Source: Capsulimonas sp039928515 (GTDB lineage Bacteria > Armatimonadota > Armatimonadia > Armatimonadales > Capsulimonadaceae). Taken from it: a DNA stretch of 64,000 nt. Below are positions 42,247 through 51,135 of the stretch, in pieces. The notes under the pieces were generated by a model. The model did not search any database. It saw only the letters and a program-made list of their open reading frames with translations, and was not told the DNA's origin. A program made the translations under genes and the position numbers. Position 1 is the first letter of the stretch. Every line of letters starts with the position of its first letter. The stretch is from the NCBI RefSeq assembly GCF_039928515.1, contig NZ_JBDSSZ010000114.1; one strand, written 5' to 3'.

Positions 42247-43251
42247 TCACTGAGGATTGGCAAATTTCATAACGCTATCCATCAAACAAACCGCTTCACG
42301 CAGCCGGTCCTCATGCGGTCCTGAAAGAATAGCGTACGGCGTCGCCTGCGCGGCGAGCAGTTCGGCAAAACGTTCGTGCATGGCGTGGCGAATATGCCGG
42401 CCGTCGCGTGTGCCGTCCTGGACGAAGGGGATGTCGTCGGCGGTCAGCAGGATGAGATCGTAGTGACGCTGGGCGGCGATGGCTTCGACTTCCGGGGATA
42501 AGGCGCCCATGTAGCGCTCATGCCAGAGGTTCGTGGCGAAGGCGTTGGTGTCGCAAATCAGAAGTTTGTTGGTTTCGCAGGCGGCGGCGTCTTCTCGTTC
42601 GCACTGGGTTTGCGCGATTAAGACGAACTCTTCCGTGGTCCAGTCATCTTCGATTTCGGCTGTGTCGTCCGTGATGACGCGGCCGGCGAACTTCTCCTCA
42701 CAATATTCCCGTCCGTATTCGGCGACCCAATGGACGCCGTAGTGCTCGGCAAGAGCTTTGGACAACGTGGTTGTCCCAGTAGACTCGGCGCCGAGGACGC
42801 AGACGCGCTTGACGAAGTGGGCGCGGATACAGGGCTCCAGGTAATCCCAGCATTCTAATGGATCGCGGCGAACGGCTGTCCCAGAGCATGGGACTGTTCC
42901 ACGGGCATGGTCGACCATCACATGCGCGCATCCCAGAAAGTAGGAGAACGTTTCGCCGTAGTTTTCGGAACTGAAGACTGCGTCGGGCGCATATCCGAGG
43001 GTCTGAATGGTGAACTCCGCCCACCCCTGCGAATCGTCGTCGCCGTGGACGTCGTCAACCTCGATCACCGTCACATCGGGATGGATCTCTCGGAGCCATT
43101 GCGCTCGCAGTGTGGGCGGGATTGTTTCTTCCGGACGGCCGACCAGCATGACCGTCACATGGCGCGAATTAGCTTGCGCGGTGTCGATCAGATGCTTGTG
43201 CCCACGGTGCGGCGGGTAAAACTTGCCGACGACGAAACCGTTGTTATACAT
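42247..43251 (-). CDS. nadR: NadR-type NMN adenylyltransferase / ribosylnicotinamide kinase
   Basis: 334 residues, no N-terminal helix-turn-helix, so not a repressor. Nucleotidyltransferase domain 1-140: VGKFYPPHRGHKHLI (HxGH) and SSENYGETF. Kinase domain from about 148: CVLGAESTGTTTLSKAL. The P-loop lacks the usual Lys (GxxxxGTT rather than GKT/S); I see this clearly in the codons, and it may be a subfamily form rather than damage because the rest is intact (AEYGREYCEEKF, ICDTNAFATNLW). Converts nicotinamide riboside to NMN and then NAD in the cytoplasm. Starts 8 bases inside the 3' end of pnuC, so the two are translated together, as expected for an import-salvage pair. Confidence 0.92.
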   Translation of the reverse strand: MYNNGFVVGKFYPPHRGHKHLIDTAQANSRHVTVMLVGRPEETIPPTLRAQWLREIHPDVTVIEVDDVHGDDDSQGWAEFTIQTLGYAPDAVFSSENYGETFSYFLGCAHVMVDHARGTVPCSGTAVRRDPLECWDYLEPCIRAHFVKRVCVLGAESTGTTTLSKALAEHYGVHWVAEYGREYCEEKFAGRVITDDTAEIEDDWTTEEFVLIAQTQCEREDAAACETNKLLICDTNAFATNLWHERYMGALSPEVEAIAAQRHYDLILLTADDIPFVQDGTRDGRHIRHAMHERFAELLAAQATPYAILSGPHEDRLREAVCLMDSVMKFANPQ

Positions 43252-43921
43252 ACGTGGCCGCCGGTTCCGAAGAAGCGTAGTCTTCCCCTTGCTCTCTCAG
43301 CGATTTTCTCCAAACACGCAGACCCACAAGGCACATCATGAGGAACAATAAGTTCAAGGCGGCCGTGAGGGATTGATGTTTGTACGTGAAGAGCCCAATA
43401 TAGAGAACATCGGCGGCGATCCACAGATACCAGTTCTCAATCATCTTCTTCGTCATCAGAAACTGCGCGCAAAGGCTCAGCGTCGTCGTGAGAGCGTCCA
43501 GAAACGGCGCAGAATCATGGATGTGTCTCAAATATAATGTCATACCGACGGTAGACGCAACCCCGATGGTGGCGACCATAACGGCGGTCGTGCGCGGAGT
43601 ATGCGAGACAAGCAAAATAGATCGATTGCGGCCGCCGTGCAGCCACCAATACCACCCGATTGCTCCGAGCACGATGTAAATGATTTGCAGGCTCATATCG
43701 GCGTACAGCCGGGCATGCCAGAATTGATTGATAAAGAACAGATTGTTCGCAATTCCAATTGGCCAATTCCAAATGTTCTGCTTGACCGTCAGCCAAACGC
43801 ACCACGCGCCCGTCACAAATGCTCCTGCCTCAATGGGATCCAGTGGAAGGAAGTGCTTGATCGATCCGAGCATCAGAACAAGGGAGAGAACGACCGCCAG
43901 ACCATAAGAGAAACGCTGCAT
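43244..43921 (-). CDS. pnuC: Nicotinamide riboside transporter PnuC
   Basis: 225 residues, about seven membrane helices, normal for PnuC. Signature NIWNWPIGIANNLFFINQFWHARLYADMSLQ-type region (quoted in part: NIWNWPIGIANNLFF) and ENWYLWIAADVLYIGLF. Brings nicotinamide riboside into the cell by facilitated diffusion, trapped by the NadR kinase encoded next. An extended -10 box ends 5 bases before its ATG, so the mRNA is probably leaderless. Confidence 0.94.
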   Translation of the reverse strand: MQRFSYGLAVVLSLVLMLGSIKHFLPLDPIEAGAFVTGAWCVWLTVKQNIWNWPIGIANNLFFINQFWHARLYADMSLQIIYIVLGAIGWYWWLHGGRNRSILLVSHTPRTTAVMVATIGVASTVGMTLYLRHIHDSAPFLDALTTTLSLCAQFLMTKKMIENWYLWIAADVLYIGLFTYKHQSLTAALNLLFLMMCLVGLRVWRKSLREQGEDYASSEPAATYV

Positions 43922-43926
43922 GGAGG

Positions 43927-43935
43927 ATTATAGCA
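43927..43935 (-). promoter_or_regulatory. Extended -10 promoter directly before pnuC
   Basis: TG-c-TATAAT on the minus strand, with only CCTCC between the -10 box and the ATG. A TTGACC lies 14 bases upstream of the -10, which is a short spacer. Confidence 0.6.
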
Positions 43936-44316
43936 TACCGACGTACGGTCAATCGGTTTCTCGCTCCATTGTCCTAACAATCATGGTATTATCTTTATCA
44001 TTGCTTGGTGTTGTTTAAAATATGCGTGAGCCGCTTTCTAAAAATGCATATCGGGTGCGGGAACGGTTTGAAGCGAAACACAAACCCCACCCCGCCTATC
44101 GTCGTCAACGAATGATGCACCCGGCCTATCATAAGACGGAGTGCCGCCATAACGGACGCGTCTACAAAATCAAAGAGGCTGGTGAGAGTTATGGACAGCG
44201 CGATGTGTTCAGCCAGGGCATACTTCCCGCACCGCGCCGCCGCCAAGGCTATATTGATTTGTTTGTATGGAAAAAGAGCCACCCGGAGAAAATGTTCATC
44301 AGCTTTATAAGTCACT
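43936..44316. other. Gap without a convincing gene
   Basis: About 380 bases between pnuC and the next plus-strand gene. Opposing frames of ~115 codons exist (plus 44022-44369, minus 44339-43998), but neither has a ribosome site or recognisable composition; the plus frame is His/Arg/Lys rich. AT-rich patches near 43985-44020 (tattatctttatc) may be promoters. Confidence 0.4.
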
Positions 44317-44934
44317 GTGTCCCCATTGACCGAGAACAACCAGAAATTTTACAGGATGACATACCCTAATATAAAAATTGCAAGCGATAGGAAACCAGCG
44401 TCTCGCACTCAATCGCTTTCACCCATTATTGTTTTCGTGGCGTCGTTCTGCGTGTGCGGCGGTGTTTTGTTTGGTTACTCCGTAACGAGGCCGATTACCG
44501 CCGCCAGTGTTCATCAGGAGCTTCCTGTAGTCTACGCACGCATGGACCGGGGGATGGAGATCAAGGATTACCGGCAGGCGGTCGGTAATACGGCTCCGGA
44601 TTTCGTGGCGATTAGCCAAACTGGGGACTATCGTTCCGCTGATGAAGTGCGCGCCAGCTTGCTCAGCGTATTCTACTATGGACGAAAGTTTTCATCGAAG
44701 ACAAAGATCACCAACGTCAAAATCTCAGGTAAGAAAGCAATCGTTACGGAAGTATCATACTTAGAGTATGACATTCGCAAGGGGGATGTCAGCCCGGCGA
44801 AGATCGCGCCAGGACATCATTCGGACCGCGCCACCTCGGTCGATACCTGGACAAAGGATTGGGGGCAATGGCGGCTCCACCAAACGAAAACGCTGCGCTC
44901 GTCTTCGAAAGTCGAACGTCAACGGCGGAGATAA
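44317..44934 (+). CDS. Anchored NTF2-like domain protein of unknown function
   Basis: 205 residues from a GTG at 44317; an ATG at 44356 is an equal choice, as neither has a ribosome site. One membrane helix (SPIIVFVASFCVCGGVLFGY) near residue 35-55, then a ~130-residue outer domain of NTF2/SnoaL-like pattern: VVYARMDRGMEIKDYRQAVG, a central VFYYGRKFSSKTKITNVKIS and SVDTWTKDWGQWRLHQTKTL at the end. No catalytic motif. Transcribed towards a bidirectional terminator shared with the NHL gene. Confidence 0.55.
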   Translation: MSPLTENNQKFYRMTYPNIKIASDRKPASRTQSLSPIIVFVASFCVCGGVLFGYSVTRPITAASVHQELPVVYARMDRGMEIKDYRQAVGNTAPDFVAISQTGDYRSADEVRASLLSVFYYGRKFSSKTKITNVKISGKKAIVTEVSYLEYDIRKGDVSPAKIAPGHHSDRATSVDTWTKDWGQWRLHQTKTLRSSSKVERQRRR

Positions 44935-44954
44935 GCGCTGGCCGTAATAGATGC

Positions 44955-44992
44955 AAAACAGGCTCGGACGATCACTCGTCCGAGCCTGTTTT
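44955..44992. terminator. Bidirectional terminator between convergent genes
   Basis: 17-bp perfect stem AAAACAGGCTCGGACGA-tcac-TCGTCCGAGCCTGTTTT; A run on one side and T run on the other make it work on both strands. Confidence 0.9.
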
Positions 44993-45016
44993 GCTGCCGA
45001 GAAGCAGTTCCGTCGC

Positions 45017-47902
45017 TTACAGCGTTCCTGAGTTTACAATCCGCTGAAGCAAGCGCACCCCGTTGTTGTTGGTCTCGCCAATATAGATCGTCCCAGACGG
45101 GGCAACCGCAAGAGATTGCACGGAATTAAACTGAGCGATATTCCCAGTTCCGTCTTTAGCGCCAGTTAAACCAGTGCCCGCAACAGTCGTTGTGTACCCA
45201 GTTGGACTGATTCGACGGATCCGCTGATTACCCACATCACCGACGTAAACGTAACCAGCCGTGTCGATACATATGGCGTATGGCTGCGCAAACCGCGCCC
45301 CCGCCCCCGCTCCATCCGCGTAGCCGTTCACTGGAACATCTCCGTTCACTCCGCCGGCCAGAGTCGATACGATCCCGTCCGGCGTGATCTTTCGGATGCG
45401 GGAGTTTCCGGTATCCGCAACATACAGAATGCCAGCGCGATCACAGGTAATCCCGCTTGGATTTTTGAAGTGAGCGCTGAAGCTGCTCCCGTCGGTAGTC
45501 CCAACTGCTCCCACAGCATTCGAAGTATCTCCACCCAGAAGCGAAACTTGCCAGTTCGCCGCGTTTGTCGGATCACCGCCGGCCAGTTGGAGACGACGCA
45601 CACGGTTGCCGCTATATTCCGTCACGTAAAGGTTGCCGCCGGGATCCGTTGTCAGGCCAAGAGGAGTATTGAATGTCGCTGTAGATCCCAGCAATGATGA
45701 ATACTGGCCGCCTATAGCGCCGGTTCCCGCAATTGTACTCACCGTCCAATTCGTGGACAGCGCTGGATTTGCGCCAGGCGAATTGAGGGTGATCATTCGG
45801 ATCTTCTGATTGCCTGAGTCCGCCACATAGATGGTCGATCCGTTTGGCGTTACGGCAATTCCGGAGGGGCTGCTGAAGGAGGCGACGTTTCCGGCGCCGT
45901 TGGCCGATCCGCTTCCACCACCCACATGGCCGGCAATCGTACTCACGACACCGGAGACGCTGATACGCCGAATGGCGGAATTGAACTGGTCGGACAAGTA
46001 GAGGTTGCCCGACTGATCGACCGCGATGTACTCAGGTCCGTTGAATCGTGCATTCGCGACCGATCCGTCTAAATAGCCGAGGGATGATCCCCCGCCCGAG
46101 AGCGTTCGGATTTCCACATCGGGCGAGCCGACATTGTTGGGCGACACCGGGGACGGCCCGTTATCGACTGCGCCGGGAGGCGCCAGAATGCTGGAGTCTG
46201 CTTCCACGGTTGTTGTAAACTCGAACGCCGTCACACCGGCGGGGATGACGAAGGTCCAATTCTTAGCGTCCGAAGTGGCGCCGGCCGCAATCGCTCCGGC
46301 GTACTGGATGTAAGGAAAGCTCGTTCCGTCGCCTGGATTGGGAATGACGCCATCGGAATTGGAAAGCTGGACCGGCTCACTGGGAGCCGTCCCGCTGGCG
46401 ACGCCAATAGGGAACGCGCCGCTGTTCGGCGTAATCTTACGCACGGTATGGCTGGCGTCCGCTTCGATAATATTACCGCTCGGATCGCTGGTGATCATTT
46501 GCGCATTGGTGAATGTCGCGACGTCGCCGGTTCCGTTGGCCGATCCCGACACGCCAGACCCCGCGAGTGTCGCCACTTGCCAACTGGAAGAGGAGTTGGG
46601 GCTGGCCGAACCACCCGCCTTGAGGGTCACCTGACGGATTCGAGCTCCGTCGGCGACAATGATCGCGCCGTTGACATAAGCGACGCCTCGGGGAGCGGCA
46701 AAAGAGGCGGCGTTGCCGCTTCCGTCGGCCGAGCCTCCTGCTCCCGTGCCGGCGATCGTGGTCACATTTCCATTGGTGTCGATCCGGCGAATGCGCACAT
46801 TCATGCGATCGGCGACGTAAAGAACGCCGTCCGGAGCAACGGCAATCCCGTTGGGGCTGCTGAAGCTGGCCCCGGCGCCGTTTCCGTCGGTTGATCCCGC
46901 GCTGCCCGTGCCCGCGAGTTTGCTGACCGTGTAGCTGGCGGGCGCCTTGGGATCGCTGCCGGTCAATACAATTTTACGCACGTCCTGTCCGGCCTGTTCG
47001 GTCACATAGATGACGCCGCTGGCGCTGACGGTCACTCCGATTGGCTGGTTAAACGTCGCGGCGGTTCCGGCGCCGTTCGCCAATCCGGCAACGCCTGTTC
47101 CCGCCACCGTGGTCACTTGCCCGTCTGGAGTAATGCGCCGTATACGATGACCGCCGAACTCGGCGACGATAATTGCGCCGTCGACAGGATTGAGCGCGAT
47201 CGCGTAAGGAATATTGAACGAAGCCGTCAATCCCGCCCCGTTTGCCCCGCCGACAGCGCCGCTGCCGGCAAGCGTGCTGACCAAGCCATTCGCAATCTTG
47301 CGGATTCGGTGAGCGTTATATTCGGAGACATAGTAAACGCCGTTTCCGGCGGCAGCCACGCCGACCGGCAGATTAAACGACGCCGATCCGACGGGTCCAT
47401 CTTGAGTTCCCCCGCTCCCCGTGCCGGCGATCGTGGTGACGGATGTTTTTGGACGCAGATCGGTAAAAGCGCTGACGTTTGTAAAATTGCTGAAGCGGAC
47501 TTTGAGGCCGCTCGGCGAGCCATCGGGCGTCTGCCCGATTGGAACTCCCCAATGGTTCGTCAGCGAAACGCTCAGGACTTTAAGACCCGCGTCACCGGGC
47601 TGATCGAGCAAAGCGCTGGAAGTAAACCCGACGGCGCTGCCCGTAAAGACCGCATGGGACTGCGCGCCCTTCGAAACTTTAGGCGTGGTTCCGGTCAGGG
47701 ACTGGATCGTAACCTTGCGGCTCGCCACATCGACGTGAAACGTTGCCGTAGCGTTTGTCGCGGTCTGAGGATTAGTCGTGGGCGGTGTGGTCGTACCGTC
47801 GCCGCCGGCTGCGGGCGAACCCGCGCCCCCGCCGCCTCCGCATCCCGTTGAGACCAGCAGTCCCGCGAGCGCAATCACAGAGAAGAGACTTTTATTGAGC
47901 AT
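45017..47902 (-). CDS. NHL-repeat lipoprotein, double beta-propeller
   Basis: 961 residues. Signal peptide with lipobox-like STGC followed by five glycines, so probably lipid-anchored. I count twelve NHL repeats of the form GIAVxPxGxxYVADxxNxRIRKI (for example GIAVAPDGVLYVADRMNVRI and GITCDRAGILYVADTGNSRI), split six and six by a ~150-residue insert of different nature (VIPAGVTAFEFTTTVEADSS). This fits two six-bladed propellers. The first ~150 residues form another beta domain (ATATFHVDVASRKVTIQSLTG). NHL propellers bind proteins, RNA or glycans; some are lyases, but no catalytic residues stand out. AAGGA ribosome site 9 bases before the ATG. Confidence 0.85.
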   Translation of the reverse strand: MLNKSLFSVIALAGLLVSTGCGGGGGAGSPAAGGDGTTTPPTTNPQTATNATATFHVDVASRKVTIQSLTGTTPKVSKGAQSHAVFTGSAVGFTSSALLDQPGDAGLKVLSVSLTNHWGVPIGQTPDGSPSGLKVRFSNFTNVSAFTDLRPKTSVTTIAGTGSGGTQDGPVGSASFNLPVGVAAAGNGVYYVSEYNAHRIRKIANGLVSTLAGSGAVGGANGAGLTASFNIPYAIALNPVDGAIIVAEFGGHRIRRITPDGQVTTVAGTGVAGLANGAGTAATFNQPIGVTVSASGVIYVTEQAGQDVRKIVLTGSDPKAPASYTVSKLAGTGSAGSTDGNGAGASFSSPNGIAVAPDGVLYVADRMNVRIRRIDTNGNVTTIAGTGAGGSADGSGNAASFAAPRGVAYVNGAIIVADGARIRQVTLKAGGSASPNSSSSWQVATLAGSGVSGSANGTGDVATFTNAQMITSDPSGNIIEADASHTVRKITPNSGAFPIGVASGTAPSEPVQLSNSDGVIPNPGDGTSFPYIQYAGAIAAGATSDAKNWTFVIPAGVTAFEFTTTVEADSSILAPPGAVDNGPSPVSPNNVGSPDVEIRTLSGGGSSLGYLDGSVANARFNGPEYIAVDQSGNLYLSDQFNSAIRRISVSGVVSTIAGHVGGGSGSANGAGNVASFSSPSGIAVTPNGSTIYVADSGNQKIRMITLNSPGANPALSTNWTVSTIAGTGAIGGQYSSLLGSTATFNTPLGLTTDPGGNLYVTEYSGNRVRRLQLAGGDPTNAANWQVSLLGGDTSNAVGAVGTTDGSSFSAHFKNPSGITCDRAGILYVADTGNSRIRKITPDGIVSTLAGGVNGDVPVNGYADGAGAGARFAQPYAICIDTAGYVYVGDVGNQRIRRISPTGYTTTVAGTGLTGAKDGTGNIAQFNSVQSLAVAPSGTIYIGETNNNGVRLLQRIVNSGTL

Positions 47903-48175
47903 TTAGGGTTGTCCTTGCTTTCTACATTGCGTCAATGCACGGCCTTGCCGGATCAAACACAGATCCACCCGTATTATGTATAGTACTCATAGTATACCAT
48001 TGATATTTTGAACAGTGCGAGCCCTCGCTTTTGCGATTTGCTCTCAGAAACAGGTAGACTGAACGCATCAGTATGTCTTTCTGGCCTCGTACTTCTTTCA
48101 GGCGCATACCGATGATGATTCACGCCAATCAAGTACTGTAAACAACGCAAGAGCAGCAGGAGCAAAGGACAAACC
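47903..48175. other. Divergent intergenic region, NHL gene and beta-helix gene
   Basis: 273 bases with no ORF of quality. AT-rich centre with two ATAGTA words at about 47980-47995; AGGA precedes the beta-helix ATG. No clear -35/-10 pair recognised. Confidence 0.3.
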
Positions 48176-49069
48176 ATGAATCTCCAATCAATGATGAAAA
48201 CTTTCGTTATCGCGGGCGCAGCCCTCGCGTTCGCCACATCCGCGCACGCGCAGGCGACCCGCACCTGGGTCTCAGGCGTCGGCGATGACGTCAACCCGTG
48301 CAGCCGGACCGCCCCCTGCAAGACATTCGCGGGAGCCATCTCCAAGACCGCTGCGGGCGGAGAGATCGACACGCTCGACCCGGGCGGTTATGGAGCGGTC
48401 ACCATCACCAAGTCGATCACCATCGACGGCGGCGGATCGCACTCAAGCATTTTGTTCTCAGGCACGAACGGCGTGATCGTCAATGCGGCCGCGACGGATA
48501 TTGTGACGCTGCGCAATCTGTCGCTAAACGGCGCCGGGAGCACTTTAGGTCTCAATGGCATCCGCTATATTGCCGGCGGCGCGCTAAACGTGCAGAAATG
48601 TAACATTTTTTCGTTCAGTAACTATGGAATTGACGTGTCGCTGACCGCCGCCGGCAAACTGACACTCAAGGATACGACCATCACGGGCGGCACGCGTGGC
48701 GTGAGCGCGATTACGACGGCGGGAAACCTGTTCGTTTCCGGCGACAATGTCACCGTCAATAACTCCTTCGTCGGCATCGACCTGGGATATGGATACGGCC
48801 AGTTCACAAACTCGGTCGTGACCAAGTGCGGAACCGTGGGCCTTCTGGGCGAAGGCGGTTTCTTAACCTTCAGCAATGGAACGATCAGCAGTTGCGGAAC
48901 TGCCGTGCGCGTGTACAACCCCGCCACGGTACGTCTGTCCAACGACGATCTTTTGGACAACGGCCTGAACTATGGGTATACGGGCGCAGGCAAAATCGCC
49001 TCGGCCGGAAATAACCGCGTTGCCGGAGGCGTGATTGTCGCGCCGAACGCCACAATCACCGTGCAGTAA
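48176..49069 (+). CDS. Secreted right-handed beta-helix protein, copy 1
   Basis: 297 residues. Signal peptide MKTFVIAGAALAFATSAHAQ. Mature part starts RTWVSGVGDDVNPCSRTAPC, the conserved entrance of a widespread bacterial beta-helix family with two close cysteines, followed by beta-coils (VTITKSITIDGGG, IVTLRNLSLNGAG, LFVSGDNVTVNNS, FLTFSNGTISSCG) similar to pectate-lyase-like folds. No catalytic residues identified, so a binding or structural role is as likely as lyase activity. Ends without a special anchor. The next gene is a near copy, so a tandem duplication with a hairpin between. Confidence 0.85.
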   Translation: MNLQSMMKTFVIAGAALAFATSAHAQATRTWVSGVGDDVNPCSRTAPCKTFAGAISKTAAGGEIDTLDPGGYGAVTITKSITIDGGGSHSSILFSGTNGVIVNAAATDIVTLRNLSLNGAGSTLGLNGIRYIAGGALNVQKCNIFSFSNYGIDVSLTAAGKLTLKDTTITGGTRGVSAITTAGNLFVSGDNVTVNNSFVGIDLGYGYGQFTNSVVTKCGTVGLLGEGGFLTFSNGTISSCGTAVRVYNPATVRLSNDDLLDNGLNYGYTGAGKIASAGNNRVAGGVIVAPNATITVQ

Positions 49070-49100
49070 AACCACGTTCCGTAATCGGATTTTTCATCCA

Positions 49101-49132
49101 GGCGGCGTGAAGACTTCGCACTCCACGCCGCC
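49101..49132 (+). terminator. Hairpin between the two beta-helix genes
   Basis: GGCGGCGTG / CACGCCGCC, 9 bp with a 14-base loop; weak T content afterwards, so partial read-through is possible. Confidence 0.6.
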
Positions 49133-49256
49133 CTGATTTCAGCTCTCCCCTTCCCTCGTTTCTTACATCCCAATTTGCCTCGACCAAGGTGAACCTCTCG
49201 ATTTGCCGGTGAGATACCGAAAATAGATTAACCTTACCAGGAGATCTAAATTTTCT

Positions 49257-50141
49257 ATGACGATCCAATCGATGAAAACTTTCGTTATCGCGGGCGCGGC
49301 GCTTGCGTTCGCCACTTCCGCGCACGCACAGGCGACGCGCACCTGGGTCTCGGGCGTCGGCGATGACGTCAACCCGTGCAGTCGGACCGCCCCCTGCAAG
49401 ACATTCGCGGGAGCCATCTCCAAGACCGCCGCGGGCGGTGAGATCGACACACTCGATCCCGGCGGCTATGGAACCGTCACTATCACCAAGTCGATCACCA
49501 TTGACGGCGGCGGATCGCTGTCCAGCATTCTGTTCTCAGGCACGAACGGCGTGATCGTCAATGCGGCCTCGACGGATACCGTGACGCTGCGTAATCTGTC
49601 GTTCGACGGCGGCGGCACGGGCCTGAACGGCATTCGCTACATTGCCGGCGGCGCGCTAAACGTGCAGAAATGTGATATTTTTTCGTTCAGTAACTATGGA
49701 ATTGACGTGTCGCTGACCGCCGCCGGCAAGGTGACGATCAAGGATACGACGATTACGGGCGGCGCCCGTGGCGTGAGCGCCATCACGACTGCCGGAAACC
49801 TCTTCGTGTCCGGCGACAATGTCACCGTTAATAACGCCTATGTTGGCATCGACCTGGGATACGGATACGGACAGTTCACGAACTCGATGGTCACAAAGTG
49901 CGGAACTGTCGGTCTTCTGGGTGAGGGCGGCTTCCTGACGTTCAGCAATGGTGTCATCAGCAGCTGCGGAACCGCCGCGCGCGTCTACAACCCCGCCACG
50001 ATTCGTCTGTCCAACGACGATCTTTTGGACAACGGCCTGAACTATGGGTATACGGGCGCAGGCAAAATCGCCTCCGCCGGAAATAACCATGTGGCTGGAG
50101 GAGGCGTTGCAACGCCGAACGCGACAATGACCACGCAGTAA
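49257..50141 (+). CDS. Secreted right-handed beta-helix protein, copy 2
   Basis: 294 residues. AGGAG precedes the ATG. Identical plan and nearly identical sequence to copy 1 (DVNPCSRTAPCKTFAGAIS and NVQKC(N/D)IFSFSNYGID are shared); differences are a three-residue deletion after LRNLSFDGGG and a divergent last ten residues (GGGVATPNATMTTQ). Nucleotide similarity is high across the whole ~890 bases, including silent sites, so the duplication is recent or kept alike by gene conversion. Function as for copy 1. Confidence 0.85.
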   Translation: MTIQSMKTFVIAGAALAFATSAHAQATRTWVSGVGDDVNPCSRTAPCKTFAGAISKTAAGGEIDTLDPGGYGTVTITKSITIDGGGSLSSILFSGTNGVIVNAASTDTVTLRNLSFDGGGTGLNGIRYIAGGALNVQKCDIFSFSNYGIDVSLTAAGKVTIKDTTITGGARGVSAITTAGNLFVSGDNVTVNNAYVGIDLGYGYGQFTNSMVTKCGTVGLLGEGGFLTFSNGVISSCGTAARVYNPATIRLSNDDLLDNGLNYGYTGAGKIASAGNNHVAGGGVATPNATMTTQ

Positions 50142-50171
50142 AATTTCGGCGACCTTTCGAAACAAATCCTG

Positions 50172-50223
50172 AGCGCCCCCGATCCTCTTCACATGCATGA
50201 AGATGATCGGGGGCGCTTTTTTT
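50172..50223 (+). terminator. Terminator after second beta-helix gene
   Basis: Long stem AGCGCCCCCGATC / GATCGGGGGCGCT with an inner TCTTC/GAAGA pair, followed by seven T residues. Confidence 0.9.
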
Positions 50224-50260
50224 ACGACTTTGCATTGCGCCGACATACGGCATTCAGGGT

Positions 50261-50266
50261 CATAAT
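50261..50266 (+). promoter_or_regulatory. -10 box directly before fdhD
   Basis: CATAAT ending 5 bases before the ATG at 50272. No ribosome site is present, so a leaderless transcript is likely. Confidence 0.5.
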
Positions 50267-50271
50267 AAGTT

Positions 50272-51135
50272 ATGACATCATTGTTAGCGACAAAGCAGAT
50301 ACGGATCACCGCAGTCAGCCTCGCGTCCAATGCTGGCGCGCGTAACATCGACCCCGTGGAGGATCTGGTCGCCGTCGAGGAGCCGCTGGAAATCCAGGTT
50401 TCGTCTATTCACGGCCCGGCGCGTACGGTTTCCATCACGATGCGTACGCCCGGAAACGACGCCGAGCTTGCCGCCGGGTTTCTCTGGGGTGAAGGGGCGT
50501 TTCAAAGAACCGATCAAATTCTTGGAAGCCAGGCCGAGCAAAATGTCATCCGAACGATTGTCGCTCCGGAAGTCCTGGATGGCCTAGAACGGCTGAGCAG
50601 AAATTTCTATACGACTTCCAGCTGCGGTGTCTGCGGCAAAACCTCGCTGACGGCCCTGCGGCAGCGCACAAAGTTTACAATTAATCCTGGTTCGCCAATA
50701 GTCGAGGCTGATATCCTGACCGGCATTCCGGACACAGTAAGAAAAGTCCAGAAGACGTTCAATCAAACCGGCGGGCTTCATGGCGCGGCGCTGCTCGAAG
50801 CCGATGGAACCCTGATCGCGCTGCGCGAGGATGTCGGGCGGCATAACGCTGTGGATAAGCTCATTGGCGCGTGTGTCCTCAACCATCAGCTGCCTCTCTC
50901 GGGTGCTATTCTTTTTCTGAGCGGTCGCGCGAGCTTTGAGCTTCTGCAAAAGGCGTACATGGCGGGCATCCCGATTGTCGCGGCGGTCGGCGCCCCCTCC
51001 AGTCTCGCCGTTGAGATGGCGGAAGAAGCAGGAATCACGCTGATCGGATTTCTTCGCGGCCAGCGTTTCAATATTTACACTAGCGCGGAGCGAGTGCGCC
51101 TCACATCGTCAATGGAGACAAAAATTGAGCGATAA
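50272..51135 (+). CDS. fdhD: Formate dehydrogenase accessory sulfurtransferase FdhD
   Basis: 287 residues. VAVEEPLEIQV near residue 38, GNDAELAAGFLWGEG, the Cys pair SSCGVCG (Cys118 and Cys121, which carry the persulfide), REDVGRHNAVDKLIG and SGRASFELLQKA are all family signatures. FdhD passes sulfur from IscS to the molybdenum cofactor of formate dehydrogenase-type enzymes. The oxidoreductase gene overlaps its last 11 bases, so enzyme and maturation factor are made together. Confidence 0.95.
   Translation: MTSLLATKQIRITAVSLASNAGARNIDPVEDLVAVEEPLEIQVSSIHGPARTVSITMRTPGNDAELAAGFLWGEGAFQRTDQILGSQAEQNVIRTIVAPEVLDGLERLSRNFYTTSSCGVCGKTSLTALRQRTKFTINPGSPIVEADILTGIPDTVRKVQKTFNQTGGLHGAALLEADGTLIALREDVGRHNAVDKLIGACVLNHQLPLSGAILFLSGRASFELLQKAYMAGIPIVAAVGAPSSLAVEMAEEAGITLIGFLRGQRFNIYTSAERVRLTSSMETKIER

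Noticed and set aside
42190..42250. Upstream part of the IS256 frame as transposase N terminus
   Set aside because: Residues MNTIVRLGFRSIAFFDCG do not look like IS256 and overlap the nadR stop; the element similarity begins near 42185.
44022..44369. Possible 115-residue gene in the gap after pnuC
   Set aside because: No ribosome site, odd His/Arg-rich composition, overlap with the next gene and an equally long opposite frame; not enough to call.
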